Part shown: in pieces, positions 1 to 8,136 of the stretch
Numbering within the stretch: position 1 is the first letter of the stretch
Layout of the letters: every line of letters starts with the position of its first letter
Source of the DNA: ZC4RG42 sp003242425
GTDB lineage: Bacteria; Pseudomonadota; Gammaproteobacteria; Burkholderiales; SG8-39
NCBI GenBank assembly: GCA_937907425.1
Contig: CALCIE010000065.1
Location: 7,869 to 71,868 of the forward strand
Length of the DNA stretch: 64,000 nt
Direction: 5' to 3'
Notes under the pieces: generated by a model
The model's database searches: none
Seen by the model: only the letters and a program-made list of their open reading frames with translations
Told to the model about the DNA's origin: nothing
Made by a program: the position numbers and the translations under genes

Positions 1-1
1 C

Positions 2-592
2 GACATCCCCGTGCCGAAGGATGTGCCGGTGTGGAACCACACCATGTACGCCGTGGCGGGGCGCAACGAGGCGATCCAGTCCGTCATCAAGCGCTTCGAG
101 GAAGCGGACATTCCTCTGTCGGTCATCGACATCCCGGACACGGCGCAGCGCAATATCGCCGCGCTGTACGAAGACGCCGGCAGCGCGATTGCGCTGCTCT
201 ACCTGGACCGGCGGCAGGGCCTGCTCACCATCAACTACAACCGCGAGCTGTATTTCACGCGCCGCTTCGATTGTCCCTTCGAGCAGCTCGCCGGCGAGGA
301 TGAAAGACTGCGCGACGAAGCGCGCGCCCGCGTCCTGCTGGAGGCCCAGCGCTCGCTCGACCATTTCGACCGCCAGTTCCGCTCCATTCCCGTCTCACGG
401 CTGCTCGTGGCGCCGGCACCCGCCGACACCGGCCTCACCGCCTACCTGGCGGCCGAAAGCGGCTTCGCCGTGCAGCCGGTCGATCTCAACGAAGTCATCG
501 ACTTCGGCGGCGGTCCGCTGGACGAACGGCTGCAGTGGCGCCTGTTCCACCTCATCGGCGCTTCGCTGCGCCAGGAGGTGAAGACGCTATGA
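2..592 (+). CDS. mshI: MSHA pilus biogenesis protein MshI, C-terminal part (5' end outside window)
   Basis: The frame is open back to the window edge, so this is the end of a longer gene. About 197 residues remain. The visible part (WNHTMYAVAGRNEA, later LLVAPAPADTGLTAYLA) fits the C-terminal half of MshI/PilM-like proteins, which have an actin-like fold and form the cytoplasmic part of the type IV pilus inner-membrane assembly platform. No signal or membrane segment is visible. The stop overlaps the next start as ATGA, so the two are probably translationally coupled. The role rests on position at the head of mshJKLMN genes; the fragment alone is weakly diagnostic. Confidence 0.75.
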   Translation, partial: DIPVPKDVPVWNHTMYAVAGRNEAIQSVIKRFEEADIPLSVIDIPDTAQRNIAALYEDAGSAIALLYLDRRQGLLTINYNRELYFTRRFDCPFEQLAGEDERLRDEARARVLLEAQRSLDHFDRQFRSIPVSRLLVAPAPADTGLTAYLAAESGFAVQPVDLNEVIDFGGGPLDERLQWRLFHLIGASLRQEVKTL

Positions 593-1215
593 GCCAGCAG
601 CTCAACCTCTTCAACCCCGTCTTCCTGCGGCAGAAGAAATACTTCTCCGCCGCCGCAATGCTGCAATTGCTGGGCGTGGTGCTCGCCGCGCTTGTCGGCA
701 CTCACGGCTTCCAGCGCTGGCAGTTGAACGGCCTGGAGAAACAGCTGGCCGAGGCGCAGGCGCAGCACGCCACGGTGCAGCGGCAGCTGGCGGAATTCAA
801 AGCCGCTCAGGCCGAACCGAGCGCCGCCCTGCAGGAGGAACTGCTGCGCATCGAGGCGCAGGTCAAGGCCCGGGAGGCTCTGCTGGCGCGCCTGGACAGC
901 GGCGAACTCGGCAACACGGAAGGCTTTTCCCGCTACCTCACCGCCCTCGCCCGCCAGAACGTGCCCGGCGTATGGCTGACGGGCTTCCTGGCCACCGGCA
1001 GCGAGGGACCGAAGATCATCGAAGGCCGCATGCTCGAACCCGATCTCCTGCCGGCCTACCTGCGCGCGCTCAACAAGGAGGAAGCTCTGCGCGGCCACGG
1101 CTTCGCCGCCGTACAGCTCACGGCACGCGAGGAAAAGCGGGCGGATGCAGGCGAAGCGCGTTACGTCGAATTCACGCTCGGTGCGACGCAGACCGTCAAA
1201 GGAGCAGACCGATGA
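589..1215 (+). CDS. PilN-like MSHA biogenesis protein (MshI2 type)
   Basis: This 208-residue protein has a short cytoplasmic N-terminus (MSQQLNLFNP, typical of PilN-like proteins, which bind the PilM/MshI partner here), one membrane helix at about residues 20-40, and a coiled coil of roughly residues 45-110 followed by a small periplasmic domain. It would be an inner-membrane scaffold of the MSHA pilus machine. The start was chosen at the ATG that overlaps the stop of the upstream gene, because an AGGAGG sequence lies 7 bases before it. Its own stop overlaps the mshJ start as ATGA. Confidence 0.8.
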   Translation: MSQQLNLFNPVFLRQKKYFSAAAMLQLLGVVLAALVGTHGFQRWQLNGLEKQLAEAQAQHATVQRQLAEFKAAQAEPSAALQEELLRIEAQVKAREALLARLDSGELGNTEGFSRYLTALARQNVPGVWLTGFLATGSEGPKIIEGRMLEPDLLPAYLRALNKEEALRGHGFAAVQLTAREEKRADAGEARYVEFTLGATQTVKGADR

Positions 1216-1892
1216 AGCAATGGTGGCTGAAGTGGTCCGAACGCATCGACGCCATGACACTGCGGGAACGGGCGGCGGTGTTCTTCGCCGCGGCCATGGT
1301 GCTGGTCTTCGCTTTCCAGATGCTGTTCGGCGATCCGGTCACGCGGCGCGAGCGGGACGTCATGCGGCAGCTTGCCCAGACGCAGCAGGAGACCCGCCAG
1401 CTTCAGAATCAGATCCAGATCCTCATCGCCCAGCGCACGCGCGACCCGGATGCCGAGCGCCGCGTGCAGCTCGATCTGTTGAGGACGCGCCTCGCCAAGC
1501 TGGAGGCCACGCTCGCCGAGAAGGAGCGCGAGCTGATCTCGCCCGAACACGTGCCGGGGCTGCTGGAGGAAATGCTGCGCCGCGAGCGGCGTCTGGAGCT
1601 GGTCAGCCTGAAGTCGCTGCCGCCGGCGCCCTTGTTCGACGGCAAGGACGCGCCGTCCGGCAATGCCGGCGGGGACAACGCCGTGCCGTCGCTGCAGGTA
1701 TACCGGCACGGTGTGGAGCTTATCGTGCGCGGCAGCTATTTCGACCTGGTGCGCTATCTCGACGAGCTCGAACGCCTGCCCTTGCGCATGTACTGGCATG
1801 AGGTCGCGCTCTCGGGCGAGAACTATCCCTTGATCACCATGAGATTGAACGTCTATACGCTCAGTCTCGAACGGACGTGGGTGGTGGTATGA
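1212..1892 (+). CDS. mshJ: MSHA biogenesis protein MshJ (PilO-like)
   Basis: A 226-residue bitopic inner-membrane protein: N-terminal amphipathic stretch, one membrane helix at about residues 20-38, a coiled coil at about 45-115, and a C-terminal periplasmic domain ending LERTWVVV. This is the architecture of PilO/GspM-like alignment proteins, and its place between the PilN-like gene and mshK supports MshJ. It is expected to pair with the PilN-like protein and connect the platform to the secretin. Start and stop both overlap neighbours by ATGA, so four genes in a row are coupled. Confidence 0.82.
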   Translation: MKQWWLKWSERIDAMTLRERAAVFFAAAMVLVFAFQMLFGDPVTRRERDVMRQLAQTQQETRQLQNQIQILIAQRTRDPDAERRVQLDLLRTRLAKLEATLAEKERELISPEHVPGLLEEMLRRERRLELVSLKSLPPAPLFDGKDAPSGNAGGDNAVPSLQVYRHGVELIVRGSYFDLVRYLDELERLPLRMYWHEVALSGENYPLITMRLNVYTLSLERTWVVV

Positions 1893-2251
1893 AGCAGCTT
1901 CGCGCCATCCCGACCGTGACGCTCGTCCTGGCCGCCGTCGCCGCCCAGGCGCAGACGCTCAACGATCCCATGCGTCCGCCGCAATTCGTGGCACAGCAGC
2001 AAGCCGCCTCCCAAAGCGGTCCCGTGCTGCAGTCGGTGATCATCGGCAAGGACAGGCGTCATGCCATCATCAACGGCGAACGCATCGGCCTGGGGGAGGC
2101 GTACGGCGATGCCAAGCTGGTGCGCATCACCGAAAACGAAGTCACGTTGCGCGACGCCGCCGGCGAGACCGTGCTGAGACTGGTACCGGAATTCAAGCAA
2201 CCGATCGTGGCACCCAAGAACGTAAGCCGCGACACTGCACGGGGGAGATAA
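1889..2251 (+). CDS. mshK: MSHA biogenesis protein MshK (PilP/GspC-like)
   Basis: A 120-residue exported protein with an N-terminal signal (VTLVLAAVAAQA) and a DPMRPP segment soon after the cleavage region, as in MshK and GspC/PilP homology-region proteins. The rest is a small beta domain (VIIGKDRRHAIINGERIG). Such proteins link the inner-membrane platform to the secretin, and the secretin gene follows 6 bases downstream. The ATG overlapping the mshJ stop was taken as start; an upstream GTG would put extra residues before the signal peptide. Confidence 0.8.
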   Translation: MKQLRAIPTVTLVLAAVAAQAQTLNDPMRPPQFVAQQQAASQSGPVLQSVIIGKDRRHAIINGERIGLGEAYGDAKLVRITENEVTLRDAAGETVLRLVPEFKQPIVAPKNVSRDTARGR

Positions 2252-2257
2252 GGAAAA

Positions 2258-3985
2258 GTGAGAAGAAAAATCGTGCTTGCGTTTGCGTGGGTGCTGACCG
2301 CATGTGCAATACCGAACGATCCGCAGACCCTGGATCCGCGCATCCTCGACGAGATCAACGCGGCTGCCGCCGCCAAGCCGCAGCCCGCGCATGAGTCCGC
2401 GGTCGAAGAGGCGCTCATCCCGCCCCTGCGGCTGGAACTGCCCAAGGTCGACGATCGCGAGCTGGAGCCGCGTTTCGATATTTCGGTCCACAACGCGCCG
2501 GCGCAGCAGGTGCTGCTTTCCATCGTCTCCGGCACCCGCTACAGCATGCTGATCCACCCGGACGTGGCCGGCAGCGTCACGCTGAACCTGAAGGACACGA
2601 CCGTGCCGGAAGCGCTAGACGCGCTGCGCGAGCTTTACGGCTACGAGCACCGTATCGACGGCCACCGCATCATCGTCCAAGCGCCTTCGCTGCAGACGCG
2701 CGTATTCCGCGTCAACTATCTGGCCGGCCATCGGCAGGGGCGCAGCGAGGTGCGCGTCATCTCCGGTTCGGTGGCCGACGCGGGACCGTCGACGCCCCGT
2801 ACCGTGGGCGGAACCGTTCCCGGTATCGACGGCGCGCAACCGTACCCGCAGCAGGGCGGCGCCAGCCGGGCGACCGATTCCGCACGCGTGCTCACTTCCA
2901 CCAGCACTGATTTCTGGAAGGATCTCGAACAGACGCTCAAGCTCATCGTCGGCGGCGAAGGCGGCCGCAGCGTGGTCGTGAACCCGCAGGCCGGCGTCAT
3001 CGTGGTACGCGGCATGCCGGCCGACATGCGCAACGTCGAGGAGTACCTGCGCGCCATCAAGCTCTCTGTCGAACGCCAGGTGATGATCGAGGCGAAGATC
3101 ATCGAGGTGACGCTCTCCGACGGCTATCAGGCGGGGATCAACTGGTCCGCCTTCGGTGCGGGCCGGTTCGCCGGCGGTGTGATGCGGCCCGGCGCAAGAT
3201 TGGGACGCTCCGGCGAAATCAGGGGCGGCAGCATCCGTTCCACACCCGGCGATCGATCCATCGAATCCGTGGTCGAGGACGCCGCAAACCTGTCCGGAGG
3301 ATTGTTCGGCCTCGCCTTCCAGACCCGCAATTTCGCCGCGGTGCTGGAATTCCTCGAAAGCCAGGGCAGCGTGCAGGTGCTTTCCAGCCCGCGTATCGCC
3401 GCGCTGAACAACCAGAAGGCGGTGCTGAAGGTCGGCACCGACGAATTCTTCGTGACCAACGTGCAAAGCGGCAACACCACCACGGGGGTGATCGGCGGCA
3501 ACACCACGACCTTCCCGACGCTCACGCTGCAGCCCTTCTTCTCCGGCGTGTCGCTCGACATCACGCCGCAGATCGACGAGGACGCCAACGTGATCCTGCA
3601 CGTGCACCCGTCCGTGAGCCAGGTGGAGCAGGACAATCGCGTGATCAACCTGGGCGAGCAGTTCTTCGGCACCGTGAACCTTCCCCTCGCCCGCAGCACG
3701 GTGAGCGAGACCGACAGCGTGGTCAAGGTCGCGAACGGCAACATCGTCGCCATCGGCGGCCTGATGAAAGTCGACGTGATCGACAGCAAATCCGGCCTGC
3801 CCGGCCTGCAGAACGTGCCGGTGGTCGGCCAGGCCTTCGGCAGCCGCGACCGCGTGGCGGTGAAGAAGGAACTGGTCATCCTCATCAAACCGACCATCAT
3901 CGGCGGCGAGACGAACAGCGCGGAGATCGGCGAGGCGCGCGAACGCCTGCTCAACCTCGGAACGCGGAGCCGGGTCAACCGCTGA
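2258..3985 (+). CDS. mshL: MSHA pilus outer-membrane secretin MshL
   Basis: A 575-residue secretin lipoprotein. The N-terminus has a lipobox (VLTAC, Cys about residue 16). A secretin/TonB short N-terminal (STN) domain lies at about residues 70-125 (FDISVHNAPAQQVLLSI), a secretin N-domain at about 225-275, and the beta-barrel secretin domain at about 370-560 (VQVLSSPRIAALNNQKAVLKVG; GGLMKVDVIDSKSGLPGLQNVP). It forms the outer-membrane pore through which the pilus passes. The start is GTG, preceded by a GGGGGAGATAAGG ribosome-binding region. MshK upstream and MshM downstream fit the known msh gene order. Confidence 0.92.
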   Translation: MRRKIVLAFAWVLTACAIPNDPQTLDPRILDEINAAAAAKPQPAHESAVEEALIPPLRLELPKVDDRELEPRFDISVHNAPAQQVLLSIVSGTRYSMLIHPDVAGSVTLNLKDTTVPEALDALRELYGYEHRIDGHRIIVQAPSLQTRVFRVNYLAGHRQGRSEVRVISGSVADAGPSTPRTVGGTVPGIDGAQPYPQQGGASRATDSARVLTSTSTDFWKDLEQTLKLIVGGEGGRSVVVNPQAGVIVVRGMPADMRNVEEYLRAIKLSVERQVMIEAKIIEVTLSDGYQAGINWSAFGAGRFAGGVMRPGARLGRSGEIRGGSIRSTPGDRSIESVVEDAANLSGGLFGLAFQTRNFAAVLEFLESQGSVQVLSSPRIAALNNQKAVLKVGTDEFFVTNVQSGNTTTGVIGGNTTTFPTLTLQPFFSGVSLDITPQIDEDANVILHVHPSVSQVEQDNRVINLGEQFFGTVNLPLARSTVSETDSVVKVANGNIVAIGGLMKVDVIDSKSGLPGLQNVPVVGQAFGSRDRVAVKKELVILIKPTIIGGETNSAEIGEARERLLNLGTRSRVNR

Positions 3986-3986
3986 G

Positions 3987-4880
3987 ATGGTTTATCTCTC
4001 CCATTTCGGGCTGCGCGAAGCGCCGTTCAGCATCACGCCGGACACGAGCTACTTCTGCTCGTTCCGCAGCATCCAGGCGGCGCTCAACACGCTGATGTTC
4101 GCCGTGCACAACGGCGAAGGCTTCATCAAGATCACCGGCGAGGTCGGCACGGGCAAAACGCTGCTGTGCCGCAAGTTCCTGTCCAGCCTGAAACCGGAGT
4201 GGGTCGCGGCCTATACCCCCAACCCCAACATCTCGCCTTCCACGCTGTTGCGTGCCATCGCCGAGGAACTGGGTGCCTCCGTCGAGCACGACAGCGACGA
4301 ACACGCGCTCATGCGCACGATCAACGCGCATTTGCTGGAACTCGCCCAACAGGGCAGGTATCCCGTGCTGTGCGTGGACGAGGCGCAGGCCATGCCGATC
4401 GAAACCCTGGAGATGGTGCGGCTGCTCACCAATCTCGAAACGGAGAAGCGCAAGCTGCTGCAGGTCGTGCTGTTCGGACAGCCCGAGCTCGACCAGAAGC
4501 TCGCGCGCCCCGAGATCCGGCAGCTGCGCCAGCGCATCACCTTCGAGCATCGCCTGACGCCGCTCAGCCGCGACGAAACGGCACGCTATCTCGCCCACCG
4601 TCTGGTCATCGCCGGTCACGGTGGCAGCCGTCTTTTCACGCCCGCGGCGACCTGGGTGATCCACCGCGCGAGCGGCGGCGTACCGCGTCTGATCAACATC
4701 CTCGCGCACAAAACGCTCATGCTCGCCTACGGCCGCGGCGATCACGAGGTGAAACTCGGCGACGCGCTGCGCGCGGTGGCGGACACGCCCGCCGCAAAGG
4801 GCGGCGCCAACCGGCTGCTCTGGCTCGGGATACTCGCCGCGGTGATCCTGGGCGTGGTGACGGCTTATCTCATGATCTGA
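3987..4880 (+). CDS. mshM: MSHA biogenesis ATPase MshM (ExeA-like AAA ATPase)
   Basis: A 297-residue ExeA/MshM-type AAA ATPase. It starts MVYLSHFGLREAPFSITPD, the family signature. Walker A is GEVGTGKT at residues 51-58 and Walker B is VLCVDEAQ at about 127-134. A single membrane helix at about 277-296 anchors it to the inner membrane. In type II secretion the relative ExeA helps insert the secretin through peptidoglycan; the same role is inferred here. The gene begins one base after the mshL stop. This protein is not the pilus extension motor (that would be MshE, not seen here). Confidence 0.88.
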   Translation: MVYLSHFGLREAPFSITPDTSYFCSFRSIQAALNTLMFAVHNGEGFIKITGEVGTGKTLLCRKFLSSLKPEWVAAYTPNPNISPSTLLRAIAEELGASVEHDSDEHALMRTINAHLLELAQQGRYPVLCVDEAQAMPIETLEMVRLLTNLETEKRKLLQVVLFGQPELDQKLARPEIRQLRQRITFEHRLTPLSRDETARYLAHRLVIAGHGGSRLFTPAATWVIHRASGGVPRLINILAHKTLMLAYGRGDHEVKLGDALRAVADTPAAKGGANRLLWLGILAAVILGVVTAYLMI

Positions 4881-4885
4881 AGACT

Positions 4886-6004
4886 ATGAGCGTCATCAAC
4901 CGGATGCTGCGGGATCTCGACCGGCGTCAAGGCGGCGAACGGCCGCTCTACGTCCAGCATCTCATCGCCCCGGCGCCCGCTTCCCGCAAACCCCTGCTCA
5001 TCATCGCCCTCGCCTTCGTGTTCGCGCTGATTGCGACTTACGGTGTGCTGCGCCACGTCGGCGACGGCAAGGCGGCGCCCGAACCGGCCGCGGCCGCCCC
5101 GGACATGCGACACGCGCCGCCCGCGCAGGCCGCGCGTCCGGCCGCTCAGTCTGTCGGAAGCGGCATCGCCGCGCCCGCCGCAGCGGATTCGCCGGCAGTC
5201 CAAGCGCCCGCCGCCGAGGCCGCATCGGTCGCAGACGTCGCCGCGACAAAGGAAGCGGTACAACCGGCCCAGGCTCCTCTTACGCTCGCCGAAGCCGGAC
5301 CCGTGCCACAACCTGAGACGCCTCCGCCACCGCCGCTTGTCCAGCCGACAGCAGCCGTCCCGGCGCCGGCCGCGCCGGAACACGAGGCGCCTGTGGCGCA
5401 TGGCCCGGCGCGCATCGACGTGCGGCCCTATGTGCCCGAGCCCACGGCGAACAGCGAGTATCGCCGTGCGGCGGCGCTAATCGATCAGGGCCGCAACGAG
5501 GAAGCACGCGCCGCCTTGCGGTCGGCCTTGGCTTTGGATCCCTCCCATGAAGCAGCGCGTCAGACGCTGGCGGTGCTGCTCATCGAGGCGCATGCCGATG
5601 AGGATGCCGAAACCGTGCTGGCCGAGGGTCTGCGCTTGAATCCTGCGCAAACGAACTTCGCCATCGTGCTGGCACGGTTGCAACTCGAACGCGGCGAAGA
5701 GGCCGCCGCGCTGCAGACCTTGCGTTCCCACGCCGCGGCAGCCGAGTCGAACGCCGAATACCGGGCCTTCACCGCCGCGCTGTTGCAGCGTCTCGGCCGT
5801 CACACCGAAGCCATCGAGGAATACCTCGCCGTGCTGGACCTCGCCCCGTATGCGGGCATCTGGTGGGTCGGGCTTGGACGCTCTTACGAGGCGGCCGGGC
5901 GGACCGGGGACGCAGCGGCGGCCTATGCCCGCGCTCGCGAGACCGGCACGCTCGCTCCCGGCATCGCGTCATTCGTGGAGCAGAAACTGCAGACGCTGCG
6001 CTGA
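4886..6004 (+). CDS. mshN: MSHA biogenesis protein MshN (TPR protein)
   Basis: A 372-residue bitopic protein that starts MSVINRMLRDLDRR, the conserved beginning of MshN. A membrane helix spans about residues 36-56. A long Ala/Pro-rich linker (about 60-195) follows, then tetratricopeptide repeats (about 205-365; for example ALALDPSHEAARQTLAVLLIE). It is probably a periplasmic scaffold of the pilus machine. It begins 5 bases after mshM. In the usual msh order mshE and mshG come next, but here an unrelated TonB receptor gene follows after 63 bases, so the operon seems to stop at this gene. Confidence 0.85.
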   Translation: MSVINRMLRDLDRRQGGERPLYVQHLIAPAPASRKPLLIIALAFVFALIATYGVLRHVGDGKAAPEPAAAAPDMRHAPPAQAARPAAQSVGSGIAAPAAADSPAVQAPAAEAASVADVAATKEAVQPAQAPLTLAEAGPVPQPETPPPPPLVQPTAAVPAPAAPEHEAPVAHGPARIDVRPYVPEPTANSEYRRAAALIDQGRNEEARAALRSALALDPSHEAARQTLAVLLIEAHADEDAETVLAEGLRLNPAQTNFAIVLARLQLERGEEAAALQTLRSHAAAAESNAEYRAFTAALLQRLGRHTEAIEEYLAVLDLAPYAGIWWVGLGRSYEAAGRTGDAAAAYARARETGTLAPGIASFVEQKLQTLR

Positions 6005-6067
6005 GGCGGCGGTGCACGCCGGTCGTCTCCGGCACATTGCCTGCTGCATGGTTGATACCCTCCAACC

Positions 6068-8134
6068 ATGTTCATCCGCGCTTTCCGCCGCTGTGCCCTG
6101 TTCGTGCTCGCCTGCGGCGCGGGCTTTCCCGTTGCCGCTCAGGACACGGCGGAAGAAATCGTCGTTTCCGCCAGCCGCCGTGAACAGCGCGTCTTCGATG
6201 CGCCGGCGGCGGTGAATACGCTGGACGCGGAGGCCATCCGCGCCGCCGGGCCGCGGGTCAATCTGTCCGAACCGCTCGTCCGCCTGCCCGGCGTCCAGGC
6301 ACTCGAACGCCAGAACTACGCCCAGGATCTGCAGCTCTCGATCCGCGGATTCGGCGCGCGCTCGACCTTCGGCGTACGCGGCGTGCGCATCCTCGTCGAC
6401 GGCATTCCCGCCACCATGCCGGACGGCCAGGGCCAGGTATCGGCCATCGATCTTGCGGGTGCGGAACGTATCGAAGTGCTGCGCGGCCCGCTTGCCCAGC
6501 TCTACGGCAACGCGGCGGGCGGTGTGCTCCAGGTCACCACCGCGCTCGGCGGTCCGGATCGTATCGAAGCCGGGCTCGACCGCGCCCGTTCCGACACTCA
6601 AAGGCTGGGCCTGCGCCTGCTCGGCGAAACCGAGGGCTTCCAAGGCGCCGCTTCCCTGAGCCGTTTCACGACCGACGGCTGGCGCGAGCACAGCGCCGCG
6701 GAACGTACGCTGTTCAACGCCAAGCTGCGCTTCGAGGTCGGGCCGTCGAGCCGGCTCACTTTGACCGGCAACGTCTTCGAACAGCCCCACGCGCAGGATC
6801 CGGGCGGCCTCACGCGTGCGGAGTACGGAAGCGACCGGCGCGGCGCGGCGCCACTGAACCTCGCTCAAGACGCGCGCAAGTCGGTGCGCCAGCGGCAGGC
6901 GGGCCTGCTGTTCGAGCATGCGCTGGACGGCTCGCGTTCCATCGGCGCCCGCCTCTACTTCGGCCAGCGCGATCTGTTCCAGGCGCTTGCGATCCCGCTC
7001 GCCGCGCAACTGAGCCCGACTTCGGCAGGCGGCATCGTCGATCTCGAACGCGACTACGGCGGATTGGGTCTGCAATACATGCGACGCGGGCTGCATGGCG
7101 GCACCGCCGATTTCGTCGCCGGCGTCGAGCTCGACGGGATGCGGGAACGCCGCCGCGGCTACCTCAACGACGGCGGCCGACGCGGTGCGCTGAAACGCGA
7201 CGAGGACGATACGGTGTGGAACGCCGATGTCTATGCGCAACTGACGTGGCGCTTCGCCGCGAGCTGGACGGCATTGGCCGGCGTGCGCCATAGCACGGTG
7301 CGCTTCGATGTGGACGACCGCTACATCGCAGCCGGCAACCCTGACGACAGCGGCGACGTGCGCTATCGCGCGACCAATCCCGTGCTGGGGCTGACCTATC
7401 ACGCCGGCGACACGCTCAACCTCTACGCCAATTTCGGCCGCGGTTTCGAGACGCCCAGCTTCACAGAGCTCGCCTACCGCAGCGACGGGCCGGGCCTCAA
7501 TTTCGCGCTCGATCCCGCCCGCTCGCGCCATTGGGAAGTCGGCGCGAAATTCCGCCCGGGAGCCGGACATGCGCTCGATCTGGCGTTCTTCATCATCGAG
7601 ACGGACGACGAGCTCGTCGTGGAATCGAACGCGGGCGGACGCACCACCTACCGCAACGCCGCACGTACCGAACGCAAGGGCATGGAGTTGGCGTATCGCC
7701 GGCCGCTCGGCCGCGCATGGCGAATGGATCTTGCCTGGACCGAGCTCGATGCGCGCTTCGCGGGCGGCGACAGCGACGGCAACCGCCTGCCAGGCACGCC
7801 TTCGCGGCAAATCTACGCCGGCGTGATGTGGCAACCGAATCAGGCTGGCGCGCTATCCGGCCTCACCGCGGCCGTCGAAGCGGTGCATGTGGGGCGCATC
7901 TACGTGGACGATGCCAACACCGACGCCGCCTCGGCGCATACGCGTTACAACGCGCGTCTGGAGCTGCGCAAGAGTTACAGCCGCTGGTCGCTTGCGACCT
8001 ATGCGCGTCTCGACAATCTCGGCGACAAGCGCTACGCCGGCTCCGTCATCGTCAACCAGAGCGCCGGGCGATACTTCGAGCCGGCGCCGGGACGAAGCTG
8101 GTCGATCGGTCTGATCGCCGAATTGCGCCGCTGA
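6068..8134 (+). CDS. TonB-dependent outer-membrane receptor
   Basis: A 688-residue TonB-dependent receptor. It has a signal peptide (about residues 1-24, ending PVAAQ), a TonB-box-like EEIVVSA just after, a plug domain at about 40-160 (SIRGFGARSTFGVRG; LRGPLAQLYGNAAGGV), and a 22-strand-type barrel to the C-terminus with a terminal aromatic-type strand. It would carry a ligand such as a ferric siderophore, iron citrate or another metal chelate across the outer membrane. The substrate cannot be read from sequence, and no linked transport or regulatory gene is nearby. It converges on soxB with only two bases between the stops. Confidence 0.88.
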   Translation: MFIRAFRRCALFVLACGAGFPVAAQDTAEEIVVSASRREQRVFDAPAAVNTLDAEAIRAAGPRVNLSEPLVRLPGVQALERQNYAQDLQLSIRGFGARSTFGVRGVRILVDGIPATMPDGQGQVSAIDLAGAERIEVLRGPLAQLYGNAAGGVLQVTTALGGPDRIEAGLDRARSDTQRLGLRLLGETEGFQGAASLSRFTTDGWREHSAAERTLFNAKLRFEVGPSSRLTLTGNVFEQPHAQDPGGLTRAEYGSDRRGAAPLNLAQDARKSVRQRQAGLLFEHALDGSRSIGARLYFGQRDLFQALAIPLAAQLSPTSAGGIVDLERDYGGLGLQYMRRGLHGGTADFVAGVELDGMRERRRGYLNDGGRRGALKRDEDDTVWNADVYAQLTWRFAASWTALAGVRHSTVRFDVDDRYIAAGNPDDSGDVRYRATNPVLGLTYHAGDTLNLYANFGRGFETPSFTELAYRSDGPGLNFALDPARSRHWEVGAKFRPGAGHALDLAFFIIETDDELVVESNAGGRTTYRNAARTERKGMELAYRRPLGRAWRMDLAWTELDARFAGGDSDGNRLPGTPSRQIYAGVMWQPNQAGALSGLTAAVEAVHVGRIYVDDANTDAASAHTRYNARLELRKSYSRWSLATYARLDNLGDKRYAGSVIVNQSAGRYFEPAPGRSWSIGLIAELRR

Positions 8135-8136
8135 AG

